Notes: generated by a model from the letters alone, not told the origin. Positions 25,866 to 35,430 are shown, counted from the stretch's first letter. The stretch: 64,000 nt of DNA from VRUE01 sp036524775 (GCA_036524775.1 DATDBO010000040.1:24643-88642); one strand, 5' to 3'. Program-made: numbers and translations.

Positions 25866-27183
25866 GATGCCCTGTGTCAACCCCCCGCCGTTTGCAGCCC
25901 GCTCAAGTTCCCGTGCAAGGACGGGTCGTAGGGCACTTCGTCCTGCCAGCAGCGCCACAAGACCCTGATCCAGGCGCGTCCAAGGGTGCGGGTCGCGTGT
26001 GGGTGGTCCTGGCCTCTGGCCCGGGCTCGCCCGTAGACGTCTTCTGCCCAGGGATGCCAGTGGCGGGTGGAGTCGGCCAAGACCGTGACGGCTTTTCTCA
26101 GGCGCTTGTCGCAGGCACGCCTGAAGGTCGCGACGCGCATCTTCCCCGACTCGAGCGCCACCGGGCTCATCCCCGCGTCGGCCGCGAGCGCCGCCTCGGT
26201 CGGATAGCGGCTCCGGCAATCACCGATCTCGGCGATCAGGGTCGCCGGGCAGGTAGCCGTCCTGGAGCTGCGAAACAGCGGCGCGAAGACGGCGGCGTCG
26301 GGGTGAGCCCTCAAGGCAGCTCTGATCTTCGCGTCGAGCTCGCCTGTCTCGGCGAGGAGAGACTCGAGACCGGCCACCAGCCCGAGAATCACGGCCCGGC
26401 GGGCCTCGCACTCGGCGAGCCCCGCTGTTCCCGCCGGCGCCGCCTGCATCCGCTCCACCAGTACGGCGGGGCTGGTGTGGCCCGAGTAGCCGTGGCGCTC
26501 GAGAAAGCCCGCCATCCGCTTGGTCCCCAGCCCTCGGACATCGGCCGGGGTCGGGTAACGGGCGATGAAGGACAGGGAGATCGCGTTGTCGACCCGGCCG
26601 AAGATCAGCGCTCCGGGCCAAAACGCTTCAAGCTGGGCGCGCAGCTGGTTGGCGAGCGCGACTCGTGCCTCGACGAGGTCCTCGCGCGCCCGTGTGAGAA
26701 CCCGCAAGGCCTTTGTCTCGTCGCCGTCGGGGGTGAGCGCGCGAAAGCGGTGGGCGTCGGTGCGGGCGAGCTCGGCGAGGACGAAAGCGTCGAAGCGGTC
26801 GGACTTGCCGTGGGCGACCGCGTAGCGTGGACGGGCGGCTTTCATCTGGTTGGGGTGGATCGCCAAAACCTCCACGCCGGCGTCCAGCAGTCGCTCGACC
26901 AAGATGCCGTCGGGTCGCTCGATCGCCACCCGGTCTACTTCATGCTTGGCGAGCGCGCGAACCAGCTCGCCAAGTCCCCGCTCGTCATGGGTCACCGAGA
27001 AGCGTGTCACCACTTGCCCCTCCTCGCTGACACAGATCTCGTGTGCCTCGCTCGCCCAGTCGATTCCCGCCGTCCTCGTTCCTGCCATGCTTCCTCCTCG
27101 GTCGAATCCATTCGGCTGAATGCCGGCCGCGAGGTGCCTCTGCGCTTCCTCATTGGGTGGCGGTCATCCTCGCCACGCCCTGT
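25866..27183 (-). mobile_element. IS110-family insertion element (ends approximate)
   Basis: Defined by the transposase gene; IS110 elements usually lack terminal inverted repeats, so ends cannot be fixed by eye. A 7-bp direct repeat (GCCCTGT at 25869-25875 and 27177-27183) brackets the gene and is used here as a provisional boundary, but may be chance. The downstream edge must lie within or just after the otsA 3' end, because only 11 bases separate the two stop codons. The noncoding DNA upstream of the transposase, where IS110 bridge RNA is usually encoded, may extend beyond 27183 towards 27400. Confidence 0.55.
25877..27088 (-). CDS. IS110-family transposase
   Basis: 403 aa, full length and without frameshift, so possibly active. 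The N-terminal DEDD RuvC-like domain starts with GIDWASEAHEICV (Asp10) and includes VAIERPDG and KSDRFDAFVLAEL with further acidic residues. The C-terminal Tnp_20 domain includes LIAEIGDCRSRYPTEAALAA, DAGMSPVALESGKM (the region holding the catalytic Ser) and CDKRLRKAVTVLADSTRHW. It lies opposite to otsA with 11 bases between the stops. IS110 enzymes are guided by a bridge RNA from noncoding DNA flanking the gene. Confidence 0.93.
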   Translation of the reverse strand: MAGTRTAGIDWASEAHEICVSEEGQVVTRFSVTHDERGLGELVRALAKHEVDRVAIERPDGILVERLLDAGVEVLAIHPNQMKAARPRYAVAHGKSDRFDAFVLAELARTDAHRFRALTPDGDETKALRVLTRAREDLVEARVALANQLRAQLEAFWPGALIFGRVDNAISLSFIARYPTPADVRGLGTKRMAGFLERHGYSGHTSPAVLVERMQAAPAGTAGLAECEARRAVILGLVAGLESLLAETGELDAKIRAALRAHPDAAVFAPLFRSSRTATCPATLIAEIGDCRSRYPTEAALAADAGMSPVALESGKMRVATFRRACDKRLRKAVTVLADSTRHWHPWAEDVYGRARARGQDHPHATRTLGRAWIRVLWRCWQDEVPYDPSLHGNLSGLQTAGG

Positions 27184-27403
27184 TGGCGCTTCGGGCGCCT
27201 CGCACCGCCGGGAGGCGCTGATCTCACGCGGGCCGTCTAAGCGGCTAGGGAACATGGCGCTCTCCCGGCGGGGGTCGGCTCTCTGTGCTTCCCGGGATTC
27301 TGCGGCGGCCTCGCTTCGCTCGGCCTCTCCATCTAAATCTCAGGAACGGGGAGAGGATCTCCAATGAGGGGGAGAACGCGTCGCTCTCATTACTTAGAGC
27401 TGT
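27089..27403. other. 315-bp gene-free region upstream of the transposase
   Basis: No convincing gene. The part near the transposase start probably belongs to the insertion element and could encode its bridge RNA on the minus strand. The distal part (27240-27403) is less GC-rich and contains small inverted repeats: GGAGA/TCTCC near 27349-27362 and AATGAG/CTCATT near 27363-27391, just before the ATG at 27404. These could be operator-like or mRNA structures for the proline-rich protein gene. Confidence 0.4.
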
Positions 27404-27820
27404 ATGGGATTGCGCGTTCGCTGGCAGCTTGTCGCGAAAGGAGCTGGCGTTGCCCTCGCTGCGCTCCTTGCGCTGCAGCTTGTTCCGGAGCTGCTGGAGC
27501 CACCGCCACCAGCGCCGCTGCCGGCTGATGTAGGACTGCCGCGGGTTGAGGCGCGTCTCGGGCGGGAGGCGGGGAGTGGGGGTACCCGGGAGGGGCGGCG
27601 TCCCGTTTTTCGCCCCGACCGCCACCTCGGACGGCCGAAAACTCCAAGGCGAAAAACCCAGCCCCGGACGGGTACCCCCACTCCCCGACAGGACCCGCCC
27701 GCTGTGGCCACGGTCCCTACGGTCCTTCCACCACCGGAACCTCCGCCTCCGGCACCTGAACCCGCACCCGCTCCGCCGGCCCCACCCGACGACGGCTCGA
27801 TGGAGTTTGCGCCTCGCTAG
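27404..27820 (+). CDS. Proline-rich membrane-anchored protein (138 aa), unknown
   Basis: N-terminal signal-anchor (about residues 10-32, AGVALAALLALQLVPELL) followed by a low-complexity Pro/Arg/Ala tail (LEPPPPAPLPAD; PPPEPPPPAPEPAPAPPAPP). It would sit in the membrane with an extended tail outside. It has no recognised family. It ends 18 bases before rpsF. The central third (about residues 56-95) coincides with a large nested palindrome, and its Arg/Pro/Thr-rich translation looks unlike a folded domain, so that DNA may be an inserted element translated in frame. Confidence 0.5.
   Translation: MGLRVRWQLVAKGAGVALAALLALQLVPELLEPPPPAPLPADVGLPRVEARLGREAGSGGTREGRRPVFRPDRHLGRPKTPRRKTQPRTGTPTPRQDPPAVATVPTVLPPPEPPPPAPEPAPAPPAPPDDGSMEFAPR
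27571..27686. repeat. 116-bp nested inverted repeat
   Basis: Outer arms 27571-27588 and 27669-27686 are perfect 18-bp reverse complements. Inside them, 27592-27596 pairs with 27661-27665, and 27605-27614 pairs with 27648-27657 (10 bp, GTTTTTCGCC with GGCGAAAAAC). Together they would fold into one long hairpin on either strand. The element lies wholly inside the frame of the proline-rich protein gene. It may be a MITE-like insertion, a structured RNA or an attenuator ahead of rpsF. Confidence 0.7.
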
Positions 27821-27838
27821 CTATAGTCCGACGCCGTT

Positions 27839-28471
27839 TTGGCCGCACCACGCGAATACGAGCTGGTTCTGATGCTGGATCCGGGGCAGGACGCCCCGGC
27901 GCGCGACGCTGTGGCCGGCGAGGCGAAGAAGCAGATCGAGGCCAAGGGGACGCTGAAGCACGAGAACGTCTGGGGCCTGCGCAAGCTGGCCTACGAGATC
28001 CAGCAGCGCAACGAGGCCGACTATCGCTGGTTCCGCTTCGAGGCGCCCACCGAGCTGCTCGACGAGCTCAACCACAACCTCAAGATCGCCGACGGGGTGC
28101 TGCGCTTCCGCATCTTCAAAGTCGACGCCGAGACGCCGGTGATGGCTCCGCCGGCCACCGCCGCTCCCGGCCCTTCCGCTTCGCGCGAGCGCCCGTCAGG
28201 AGCTCCGCCGGCGGCTGCCGACGAGGGTGAGGCCGCCCCCGAGTCGCCTGCCGCGGCCGCCGAGCCGGACGCGGAGGCCGCCGTCGAGGCGCCGACCGCA
28301 GCCGCTCCCGTCGCTGTCGCCGAGCCTCCCGCCGAGGGCGAGGGCGACGCGGAGGCACCCGAGCCTGAGGCCGAGACGGCCGCTGAGGCGCCCGAGCCGG
28401 CAGCGGAGCCGGCCGAGCCCGAGGCCGCCGAGGCGCCCGCCGAGGACGAGTCCGGCGACTCCCCCGCCTAG
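27839..28471 (+). CDS. rpsF: 30S ribosomal protein S6 with long acidic Ala/Pro/Glu tail
   Basis: The first ~100 residues are S6 (REYELVLMLDPG, KHENVWGLRKLAYEIQ, YRWFRFEAP, ADGVLRFRIFK), binding 16S rRNA with S18. Residues about 105-210 are a low-complexity Ala/Pro/Glu extension about as long as the core, probably disordered. The frame has a stop at 27824-27826 and no ATG/GTG before the S6 core, so TTG at 27839 is the start. TATAGT at 27822-27827 is 11 nt upstream and no Shine-Dalgarno is visible. It heads the rpsF-ssb-rpsR-rplI cluster. Confidence 0.93.
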   Translation: MAAPREYELVLMLDPGQDAPARDAVAGEAKKQIEAKGTLKHENVWGLRKLAYEIQQRNEADYRWFRFEAPTELLDELNHNLKIADGVLRFRIFKVDAETPVMAPPATAAPGPSASRERPSGAPPAAADEGEAAPESPAAAAEPDAEAAVEAPTAAAPVAVAEPPAEGEGDAEAPEPEAETAAEAPEPAAEPAEPEAAEAPAEDESGDSPA

Positions 28472-28578
28472 ACGGCTTCTCGCCTTATTTCGCCTTATTT
28501 CCGGCTTCCGGGGGGAGAGTCGCGCCGCCTGCGCTCTTAGACTGAAGTCTCGACAAACGATCTTGAGGAGTGAGAGCC

Positions 28579-29052
28579 GTGGCGGCTTCGAACATCAACG
28601 TGGTGGTCATCACCGGGAACCTGACCCAGGACCCCGAGCTGCGCCATCTGGGCAGCGGGACGGCGGTCTGCGAGCTGCGCGTGGCGGTCAACAGCCGCCG
28701 CAAGGACGGCGCCACCGGCGAGTGGGTCGACAAGCCCAACTACTTCAACGTCACCGTCTGGGGCGCGCAGGGCGAGAACTGCGCCAACTACCTCTCCAAG
28801 GGTCGCCCCGTGGCGATCGAAGGCCGGCTCGACTGGCGCGAGTGGGAGGCCAAAGACGGCAGCGGCAAACGGCAGGCCGTGCAGATCGTCGCCAACTCCG
28901 TGCAGTTCCTCGGCTCGCGTGACGGGGGGGGAGGCGGCGGCAACGGCAACGGCTTCTCGCCGCAGAGCGACACCCCGGCCGACACCTCCGACTACGACCC
29001 CGCTCCGGCAGGCGCCGGAGGTGGCGGCGGAGACGACGACATCCCCTTCTAA
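28579..29052 (+). CDS. ssb: Single-stranded DNA-binding protein
   Basis: 157 aa. OB-fold at residues 1-115 (INVVVITGNLTQDPELRHL, YFNVTVWGAQGENCANYLSK, RPVAIEGRLDWREW), a Gly-rich flexible linker, and the acidic tip DDDIPF that recruits replication and repair partners. The GTG at 28579 is preferred over the GTG at 28570 because GAGGAG (28564-28569) is correctly spaced before it. The gap after rpsF holds two tandem copies of CGCCTTATTT (28481-28500) and a TAGACT hexamer near 28538, so ssb may have its own promoter as well as reading from rpsF. Confidence 0.95.
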   Translation: MAASNINVVVITGNLTQDPELRHLGSGTAVCELRVAVNSRRKDGATGEWVDKPNYFNVTVWGAQGENCANYLSKGRPVAIEGRLDWREWEAKDGSGKRQAVQIVANSVQFLGSRDGGGGGGNGNGFSPQSDTPADTSDYDPAPAGAGGGGGDDDIPF

Positions 29053-29080
29053 CCTCGGGCTGTAGCATCTCGGGCCGCTA

Positions 29081-29344
29081 ATGGCTCGAGACCGAGACAA
29101 CGGAGCTTCCCCGCGGCGCGGCCGGCGCGGCGCGGAGCGCATGCGGCCGCGCAAATACACGCGGATCAACTCCGAGGCGGTCGACTACAAGGACCTCAAC
29201 CTGCTGCGCCGCTTCCTCTCCGACAAGGGGAAGACGCGCGGGCGACGGGTCACCGGCCTCTCGCGCAAGCACCAGCGGCAGCTCTCGGTGGCGGTGAAAC
29301 GGGCACGCGAGATCGCCTTGCTGCCCTACGTCGGAGAGCGCTGA
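29081..29344 (+). CDS. rpsR: 30S ribosomal protein S18
   Basis: 87 aa. The core RPRKYTRINSEAVDYKDLNL and LLRRFLSDKGK to RRVTGLSRKHQRQLSVAVKR is typical of S18, which pairs with S6 on the small-subunit platform. The N-terminus carries a short Arg-rich extension. None of the four zinc-binding Cys found in some S18 proteins is present. The stop overlaps the rplI start by one base (TGATG), so the two are coupled. Confidence 0.96.
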   Translation: MARDRDNGASPRRGRRGAERMRPRKYTRINSEAVDYKDLNLLRRFLSDKGKTRGRRVTGLSRKHQRQLSVAVKRAREIALLPYVGER

Positions 29345-29796
29345 TGACGCAGGCCATCCTGCTCGAGGACGTCGACAGCCTCGGCCGGCGCGGCGAACCT
29401 GTCGACGTCGCCCCGGGCTACCTGCGCAACTACCTGATCCCGCGCAAGCTCGCCGCCCCGGCGACCGCGGGCGCGCTCGAGCAGGCGCAGCAGCGCCAGG
29501 CGTCGGCCGAAAAGGCCGAGCAGGCGCGGGCGGAGCGCGAAGAGCAGGCGGCCTCGCTGCTCTCCAAGACCGTGCTCACCATCCAGCAGCGCGCGGACGA
29601 CGGCGGCAAACTGTTCGGCTCGGTCGGCGCCAAGGAGATCGTCGACGCGATCCGAGAGGCACGCGACCTGCGCATCGACAAACGCAAAGTGCGCCTTGAG
29701 CAGCCGATCCGCGAGGTCGGCACCCACATGGTCGAGATCGAGTTGGCCGACGGAACCGTCGCCACGGTCAAGACGATCGTCGCCGAGGAGAGCTGA
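29344..29796 (+). CDS. rplI: 50S ribosomal protein L9
   Basis: 150 aa, full length. The N-terminal rRNA-binding domain has AILLEDVDSLGRRGEPVDVAPGY split by a turn, then RNYLIPRKLA; a long connecting helix (residues about 41-75, rich in Gln/Glu/Ala) leads to the C-terminal domain with KLFGSVGAKEIVDAI and GTHMVEIEL. L9 helps keep the reading frame during translation. The ATG overlaps the rpsR stop. A leaderless membrane-protein gene follows 31 bases later. Confidence 0.96.
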   Translation: MTQAILLEDVDSLGRRGEPVDVAPGYLRNYLIPRKLAAPATAGALEQAQQRQASAEKAEQARAEREEQAASLLSKTVLTIQQRADDGGKLFGSVGAKEIVDAIREARDLRIDKRKVRLEQPIREVGTHMVEIELADGTVATVKTIVAEES

Positions 29797-29827
29797 AGCC
29801 CGGAAAGCGCGGCGTTAGGCTGCGGCC

Positions 29828-30526
29828 GTGGCTTCGCGCCGTCTCCAAACCCGCCTGACCCGCCGCGCCAAGGCGCGCACGCGGCTCGGCTGGGCCCGCT
29901 CGGAGCGGGCGACGGTCGGCCTCGCAGCGGTCGCCCTGGGAGGGGTCGGAGCGGTGCTGGCCGGCCAGTACGGCCGCCTGCTGCAGCGTCGCGCGCACGA
30001 GCAGCACGACGGCGAGCCGCTGCTCGTCGAAGCGGCGCCCGTGGCGGCGCTCGACACGGTCGGCGTCGCCGTCAGCGGCTACGAAGCGACGCCGCGCAGC
30101 GAGACCGTGCTGTTCAACCTGCTGGCGGGCTTCCTCGGCGCCTTCACGCTGGTGCGGATCTCGACCTGGGGGATCCGCGACCGCTGGTGGCCGTTCGAAA
30201 ACGTCAGCGTCGGCGGTCGCCACATCCACCACTTCGTGCCCGGAATCCTGCTCTCCTTCGCCTCCGGCACGGCGGCGCTGCTGACCGACAACGACGCTCT
30301 GGAGGACCGCCTGGCGATCCCGATGGGCGCCGGCATGGGGCTGACCTTCGACGAGGCGGCGCTGCTGCTCGACCTGCGCGACGTCTACTGGACCCGCGAG
30401 GGCCTGCTCAGCATCCAGCTCAGCCTCGGCGCGACAGCGATCCTCAGCATCGCCATCCTCACCCAGCGCATGCTGCGCCGCGGAGAGCGCCGCCAGGAGG
30501 AGGCCGGCGAGATCCCAGCAGCCTAA
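29828..30526 (+). CDS. Conserved integral membrane protein with HIHH motif (232 aa)
   Basis: About five hydrophobic segments. The central motif VGGRHIHHFVPGILLSF and the downstream GMGLTFDEAALLLDLRDVYW look conserved and could bind metal (His cluster plus Asp/Glu), as in an uncharacterised actinobacterial membrane family I recognise only vaguely. The N-terminus is Arg-rich. The GTG start is preceded at 6 nt by TAGGCT, so it is probably transcribed independently of rplI. It lies between rplI and dnaB. No function is assigned. Confidence 0.75.
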   Translation: MASRRLQTRLTRRAKARTRLGWARSERATVGLAAVALGGVGAVLAGQYGRLLQRRAHEQHDGEPLLVEAAPVAALDTVGVAVSGYEATPRSETVLFNLLAGFLGAFTLVRISTWGIRDRWWPFENVSVGGRHIHHFVPGILLSFASGTAALLTDNDALEDRLAIPMGAGMGLTFDEAALLLDLRDVYWTREGLLSIQLSLGATAILSIAILTQRMLRRGERRQEEAGEIPAA

Positions 30527-30576
30527 ATAGCGGCTTCCTTTGCCCGCGCCGCCTGGCCGTGTGGTTATTTAGCTGG

Positions 30577-33258
30577 ATGGCTGCCGCAACCCACGTCCCG
30601 CCGCAGAACATCGAGGCCGAGGAATCGGTGCTGGGCTCGATGCTGGTCGCGGAGACGGCGCTGACCAGGGTGATCGACGAGGTCAAGCTCAACGGCGAGG
30701 ACTTCTACCTGGAGAAGCACGCGGCGATCTTCCGCTGCGTCCACGACCTCTACGCGGCCTCGAAGCCGGTCGACGAGCTCAGCGTCAGCGAGGCGCTGGT
30801 CCAGCGCAACGAGATCGACGCGGCGGGCGGCAAGCACTACGTCTCCGAGCTGGCGGCCAAGGTGCCCGCCGCCGGCAACGCCAAGCATTACGCCGAGATC
30901 GTCCAGCAGAACTCGCTGCTGCGGCGCCTGCTCGGCGCGGGCCAGGAGATCCAGGGCTGGGTGCACGAGCGCGACGGCGAACCGCGCGAGCTCTCCGAGC
31001 GGGCCGAGAAGCTGCTCTTCGACGTCGCCCACAAAGAGCAGGCGAGCGACTTCCGGATCCTCTCGGAGATCCTGCACGAGGAGGTCGACCGGCTGGAGAA
31101 GCTCTCCACCGGAGAGCTGGAGCTGACCGGGACCCCTTCGGGCTTCCGCGACATCGATGCGATCACCGGCGGCTTCCAGCCCGGCAACCTGATCATCGTC
31201 GCCGCCCGACCGGCGATGGGCAAGTGCTTAGGAAGATTTGAGCAAATTTACGATCCCAACTCTGGAGCAAGGCGGGCGGTGTGGGAACTGCACGAGAGCT
31301 TCAGGCGCGGAGAGGAGGTTTGGGTCGCGTCAATAGCTTCCGATCTGAAGCTCAGACCGGCGAAAGTGGCTGCGGTTGCGGCCAACGGGCGAAGGCCCAC
31401 CTATCGGTTGACAACCCGTCTCGGCCGTCAGGTTTCAGCAACCGCAAACCATCCGGTGCTGACGAGCACTGGATGGACTGAGTTGGGGGACGTGAAGCCC
31501 GGAAACCGAATCGCGGTGCCCCGGCGGCTCCCAAGGACTTCTCCGGCGTCTGAGCTGCCCGATCAAGAGATCGTCCTACTCGGGGCCTTGATCGCCGACG
31601 GCGCGCTCGGCCAGGGCACGCCGCGCTTTTGCTTCGGAGCAGACTCGAAGATCCTTCCAGTCGTCGAGGAAGCGGTCCATGCCTATGGCTTGCGGATGCA
31701 TAAAACCAAGCATGGCGATGGATCGATCAGCGGCGGCCACGGCTCGGGACCAAATCCCGTGACCGCGATGCTCCACCGCCATGGCCTGATGGGCTTGCGC
31801 TCGGCAGAGAAGTTCGTCCCGGACGCAATCTTCGGGCTCGACGACAAGCAGATCGCGCGTTTCCTCGGCGTAATGTACGCATGCGACGGGCATGTCTATT
31901 GCAGCGATCAACTGGCGCAGGTCGGCTATTCGACGATCAGTGAGCGGCTTGCGCACGACGTGCAGCATCTGCTGTTGCGGCTGGGCATCGTCGCGACGAT
32001 CCGAACCCTGAAGCGGCCGGTGTACGACGGCACGGGCAAAGCTGCCAGAGAGGTCCGGATCACCTCTCAGGCAGGACTGCGGAGATTCTGCGAGCTGATT
32101 CCGGTTCCAGGCAAGGAAGACCGGCAGGCGCACGTGTTGGAGCGCCTCGACGCTGCGCCCTCCATGACCAATACCGACACGATCCCGCCCGAGATCTGGG
32201 AGGACGTACTCCTTGCCAAGGGTGAGCGACGCTGGGCCGACGTGAGTGAGCAGACCGGTCGTCCACGAAATCACAACTGGCACGTCGGCAAGCGCAGCCC
32301 TTCCCGAAGCCTCCTCGTCGAGCTGGCGGAGGCGACGAGGTCACCGGCTCTGGAGGAGCTGGCCGACTCGGACATCTGGTGGGACGAAGTCGCCTCGGTC
32401 GAGTACGTCGGCGAAGAAGAGACGTACGATCTCGACGTGCCTGGTCTGCGGAACTTCGTCGCTAACGACATCATCGTCCACAACAGCGCAATCGTGGCGA
32501 ACATCGCGGAAAACGTGGCCCTGAAGAACAAAGTGCCGGTTGCCTTTTTCTCATTGGAGATGTCCGAGGTCGAGCTCGCGCAGCGCTTCATTGCCTGTCG
32601 AGCACGGATCTCGGGCGACAAGCTGCGCAAGGGCCAGGTCACGCAGAAAGACTGGCCAAAGGTGGTGCGCGCCTGCAACGAGCTGGAGGAGGCGCCGTTG
32701 TGGTTCGATGACTCGTCCGACCTCGGCGTACTGGACTTGCGCGCCAAGGCGCGGCGACTCCACGCACAGACTCAGGACCAGGGCGGCCTCGGTCTGATCA
32801 TCGTCGATTACATCCAGCTGATGCGGGCGGACGATCCCCGCGCCGGGCGTGTGGAGCAGGTTGGTCAGATGAGCCGCGGACTGAAGATCCTCGCTCGGGA
32901 GCTAGAGGTGCCAGTGCTGGCGATTTCCCAGCTCTCCCGCGCCCCCGAGCAGCGCCATCCCCCCAAGCCGATGCTCTCGGATCTGAGAGAAAGTGGAAAT
33001 CTCGAGCAGGATAGTGACGTGGTCGCCTTCCTCTTCCGCGAGGACTACTACCGCGATCCCGAAGACGAGCCCGACGGGCTGGCGGACGTGATCATCGCCA
33101 AGCATAGGAACGGGCCGATCGGCTCGCCGAAGCTGGTCTTCCTCGACCGCTTCCCCAAATTCGCCGACTACAGCGGCCACGAACAGCCGGTCGAGCAGCC
33201 GGCGGGCGAAGGACCGCCGCTCGAGGACGCCGCCGCCTCGGCGGGGCCTGAGTTCTGA
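30577..33258 (+). CDS. dnaB: Replicative DNA helicase DnaB, intein-containing precursor
   Basis: 893-aa precursor; about 473 aa after splicing, normal for DnaB. It unwinds DNA ahead of the replisome. The N-terminal domain is at residues 5-110 (PPQNIEAEESVLGSML). The RecA-like domain is split at the Walker A loop: ARPAMGK (Lys216) is followed by the intein and resumes at Ser637 with SAIVANIAENVA. Walker B/H3 is LIIVDYIQLM, then AISQLSRAPEQR and DLRESGNLEQDSDVV. TATTTA lies 5 nt before the ATG. An inverted repeat CTAAATA/TATTTAG (30523-30529, 30566-30572) flanks the promoter region. The stop overlaps the loader gene start (TGATG). Confidence 0.95.
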   Translation: MAAATHVPPQNIEAEESVLGSMLVAETALTRVIDEVKLNGEDFYLEKHAAIFRCVHDLYAASKPVDELSVSEALVQRNEIDAAGGKHYVSELAAKVPAAGNAKHYAEIVQQNSLLRRLLGAGQEIQGWVHERDGEPRELSERAEKLLFDVAHKEQASDFRILSEILHEEVDRLEKLSTGELELTGTPSGFRDIDAITGGFQPGNLIIVAARPAMGKCLGRFEQIYDPNSGARRAVWELHESFRRGEEVWVASIASDLKLRPAKVAAVAANGRRPTYRLTTRLGRQVSATANHPVLTSTGWTELGDVKPGNRIAVPRRLPRTSPASELPDQEIVLLGALIADGALGQGTPRFCFGADSKILPVVEEAVHAYGLRMHKTKHGDGSISGGHGSGPNPVTAMLHRHGLMGLRSAEKFVPDAIFGLDDKQIARFLGVMYACDGHVYCSDQLAQVGYSTISERLAHDVQHLLLRLGIVATIRTLKRPVYDGTGKAAREVRITSQAGLRRFCELIPVPGKEDRQAHVLERLDAAPSMTNTDTIPPEIWEDVLLAKGERRWADVSEQTGRPRNHNWHVGKRSPSRSLLVELAEATRSPALEELADSDIWWDEVASVEYVGEEETYDLDVPGLRNFVANDIIVHNSAIVANIAENVALKNKVPVAFFSLEMSEVELAQRFIACRARISGDKLRKGQVTQKDWPKVVRACNELEEAPLWFDDSSDLGVLDLRAKARRLHAQTQDQGGLGLIIVDYIQLMRADDPRAGRVEQVGQMSRGLKILARELEVPVLAISQLSRAPEQRHPPKPMLSDLRESGNLEQDSDVVAFLFREDYYRDPEDEPDGLADVIIAKHRNGPIGSPKLVFLDRFPKFADYSGHEQPVEQPAGEGPPLEDAAASAGPEF
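31225..32484 (+). other. DnaB intein with LAGLIDADG homing endonuclease
   Basis: In-frame 420-residue insertion (precursor residues 217-636). It begins with Cys217, has block B TANHPVLT (His292) and ends NFVANDIIVHN with the penultimate His and terminal Asn; the +1 extein residue is Ser. All splicing residues are present. Two LAGLIDADG-type motifs, LLGALIADG (334-342) and FLGVMYACDG (429-438), show an embedded DOD endonuclease. The start of the insert is visibly less GC-rich than the flanking extein, fitting lateral spread. The site is the Walker A loop directly after the catalytic Lys, a known DnaB intein position. Confidence 0.93.
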
Positions 33259-34019
33259 TGGCCGCCCGCCCTCGCAGCGAGCCGTTCGCCGAGCGGGCCT
33301 GTCCCGTCGGCGCCTGCGACGGCTCCGGCTGGATCCTCGGCCCCGAGGACGTCGCCCGGCCCTGCGAGTGCCGCGAGCAGCGGCTCAAGCACGGCCGCGT
33401 GCGCGGCGTCGCCTCGGCGATCCCGCCGCGCTATCGCGGCGTCTCCTTCGACCGCCCGCCGGTCAGCGACATGACGCGCGACATGACGACCCGCCATGTC
33501 GTCAACGCGGTCCACGGCTTCGTCGAGGGGCTCGACGGGAAGCTCGGGGCCGGCAAGGGGATGTGGCTGATGGGCAACACCGGCACCGGCAAGACGACGC
33601 TCGGCATGCTGGTCGCCAAGGAAGCGCTCGCCGCGGGCCGGACGGTCGCCGTCTACTTCGCCCCGAAGCTGCTGACGCAGATCCGCCAGACCTACCAGGC
33701 GACCGAGTCCGAGGACGCCTACGACGCGTTCTTCCGCCGGCTGACGTCGGTCGACCTCCTCTACATCGACGACCTCGGCTCCGAGCGCCACACCGACTGG
33801 GTGGTCGAGCAGCTCTACGCCCTGGTCAACGAGCGCTACGAGAACCAGCGCTCGGTGCTGGTCACCAGCAACGCCGCGCAAGACGTCGAGGAAGGGCGGC
33901 GGCAGCTGGAGGAGCAGATCGGCTCGCGCACGGTTTCGCGCCTGATCGAGATCTGCGACGACCCGCTGCCGCTGTTCGGGCCCGACCGGCGCGAGCAGGC
34001 GCGCGCGGTCGGCGCGTAG
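33258..34019 (+). CDS. DnaI/DnaC-like helicase loader ATPase
   Basis: 253 aa AAA+ protein. N-terminal Cys cluster (CPVGACDGSGW, then CECREQR) resembles the zinc-binding part of DnaI. Walker A is GNTGTGKTTLG (about residue 105), Walker B LLYIDDLGSER, and sensor 1 VLVTSN. The arginine-finger region is GSRTVSRLIEIC. It overlaps dnaB by one base, so loader and helicase are co-translated. It could alternatively be called an IstB-like ATPase, but no transposase is adjacent and the dnaB coupling argues for loading. Confidence 0.85.
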   Translation: MAARPRSEPFAERACPVGACDGSGWILGPEDVARPCECREQRLKHGRVRGVASAIPPRYRGVSFDRPPVSDMTRDMTTRHVVNAVHGFVEGLDGKLGAGKGMWLMGNTGTGKTTLGMLVAKEALAAGRTVAVYFAPKLLTQIRQTYQATESEDAYDAFFRRLTSVDLLYIDDLGSERHTDWVVEQLYALVNERYENQRSVLVTSNAAQDVEEGRRQLEEQIGSRTVSRLIEICDDPLPLFGPDRREQARAVGA

Positions 34020-34050
34020 AACCGCTCGACCAGTCACAATCCCCCGCCGT

Positions 34051-35421
<1,371 letters not shown>

Positions 35422-35430
35422 AGTCAAGAT

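Noticed and set aside
28481..28500. Two tandem CGCCTTATTT units between rpsF and ssb as a regulatory repeat
   Set aside because: Only two copies and no related sequence nearby; could be a chance duplication, so not reported as a finding.
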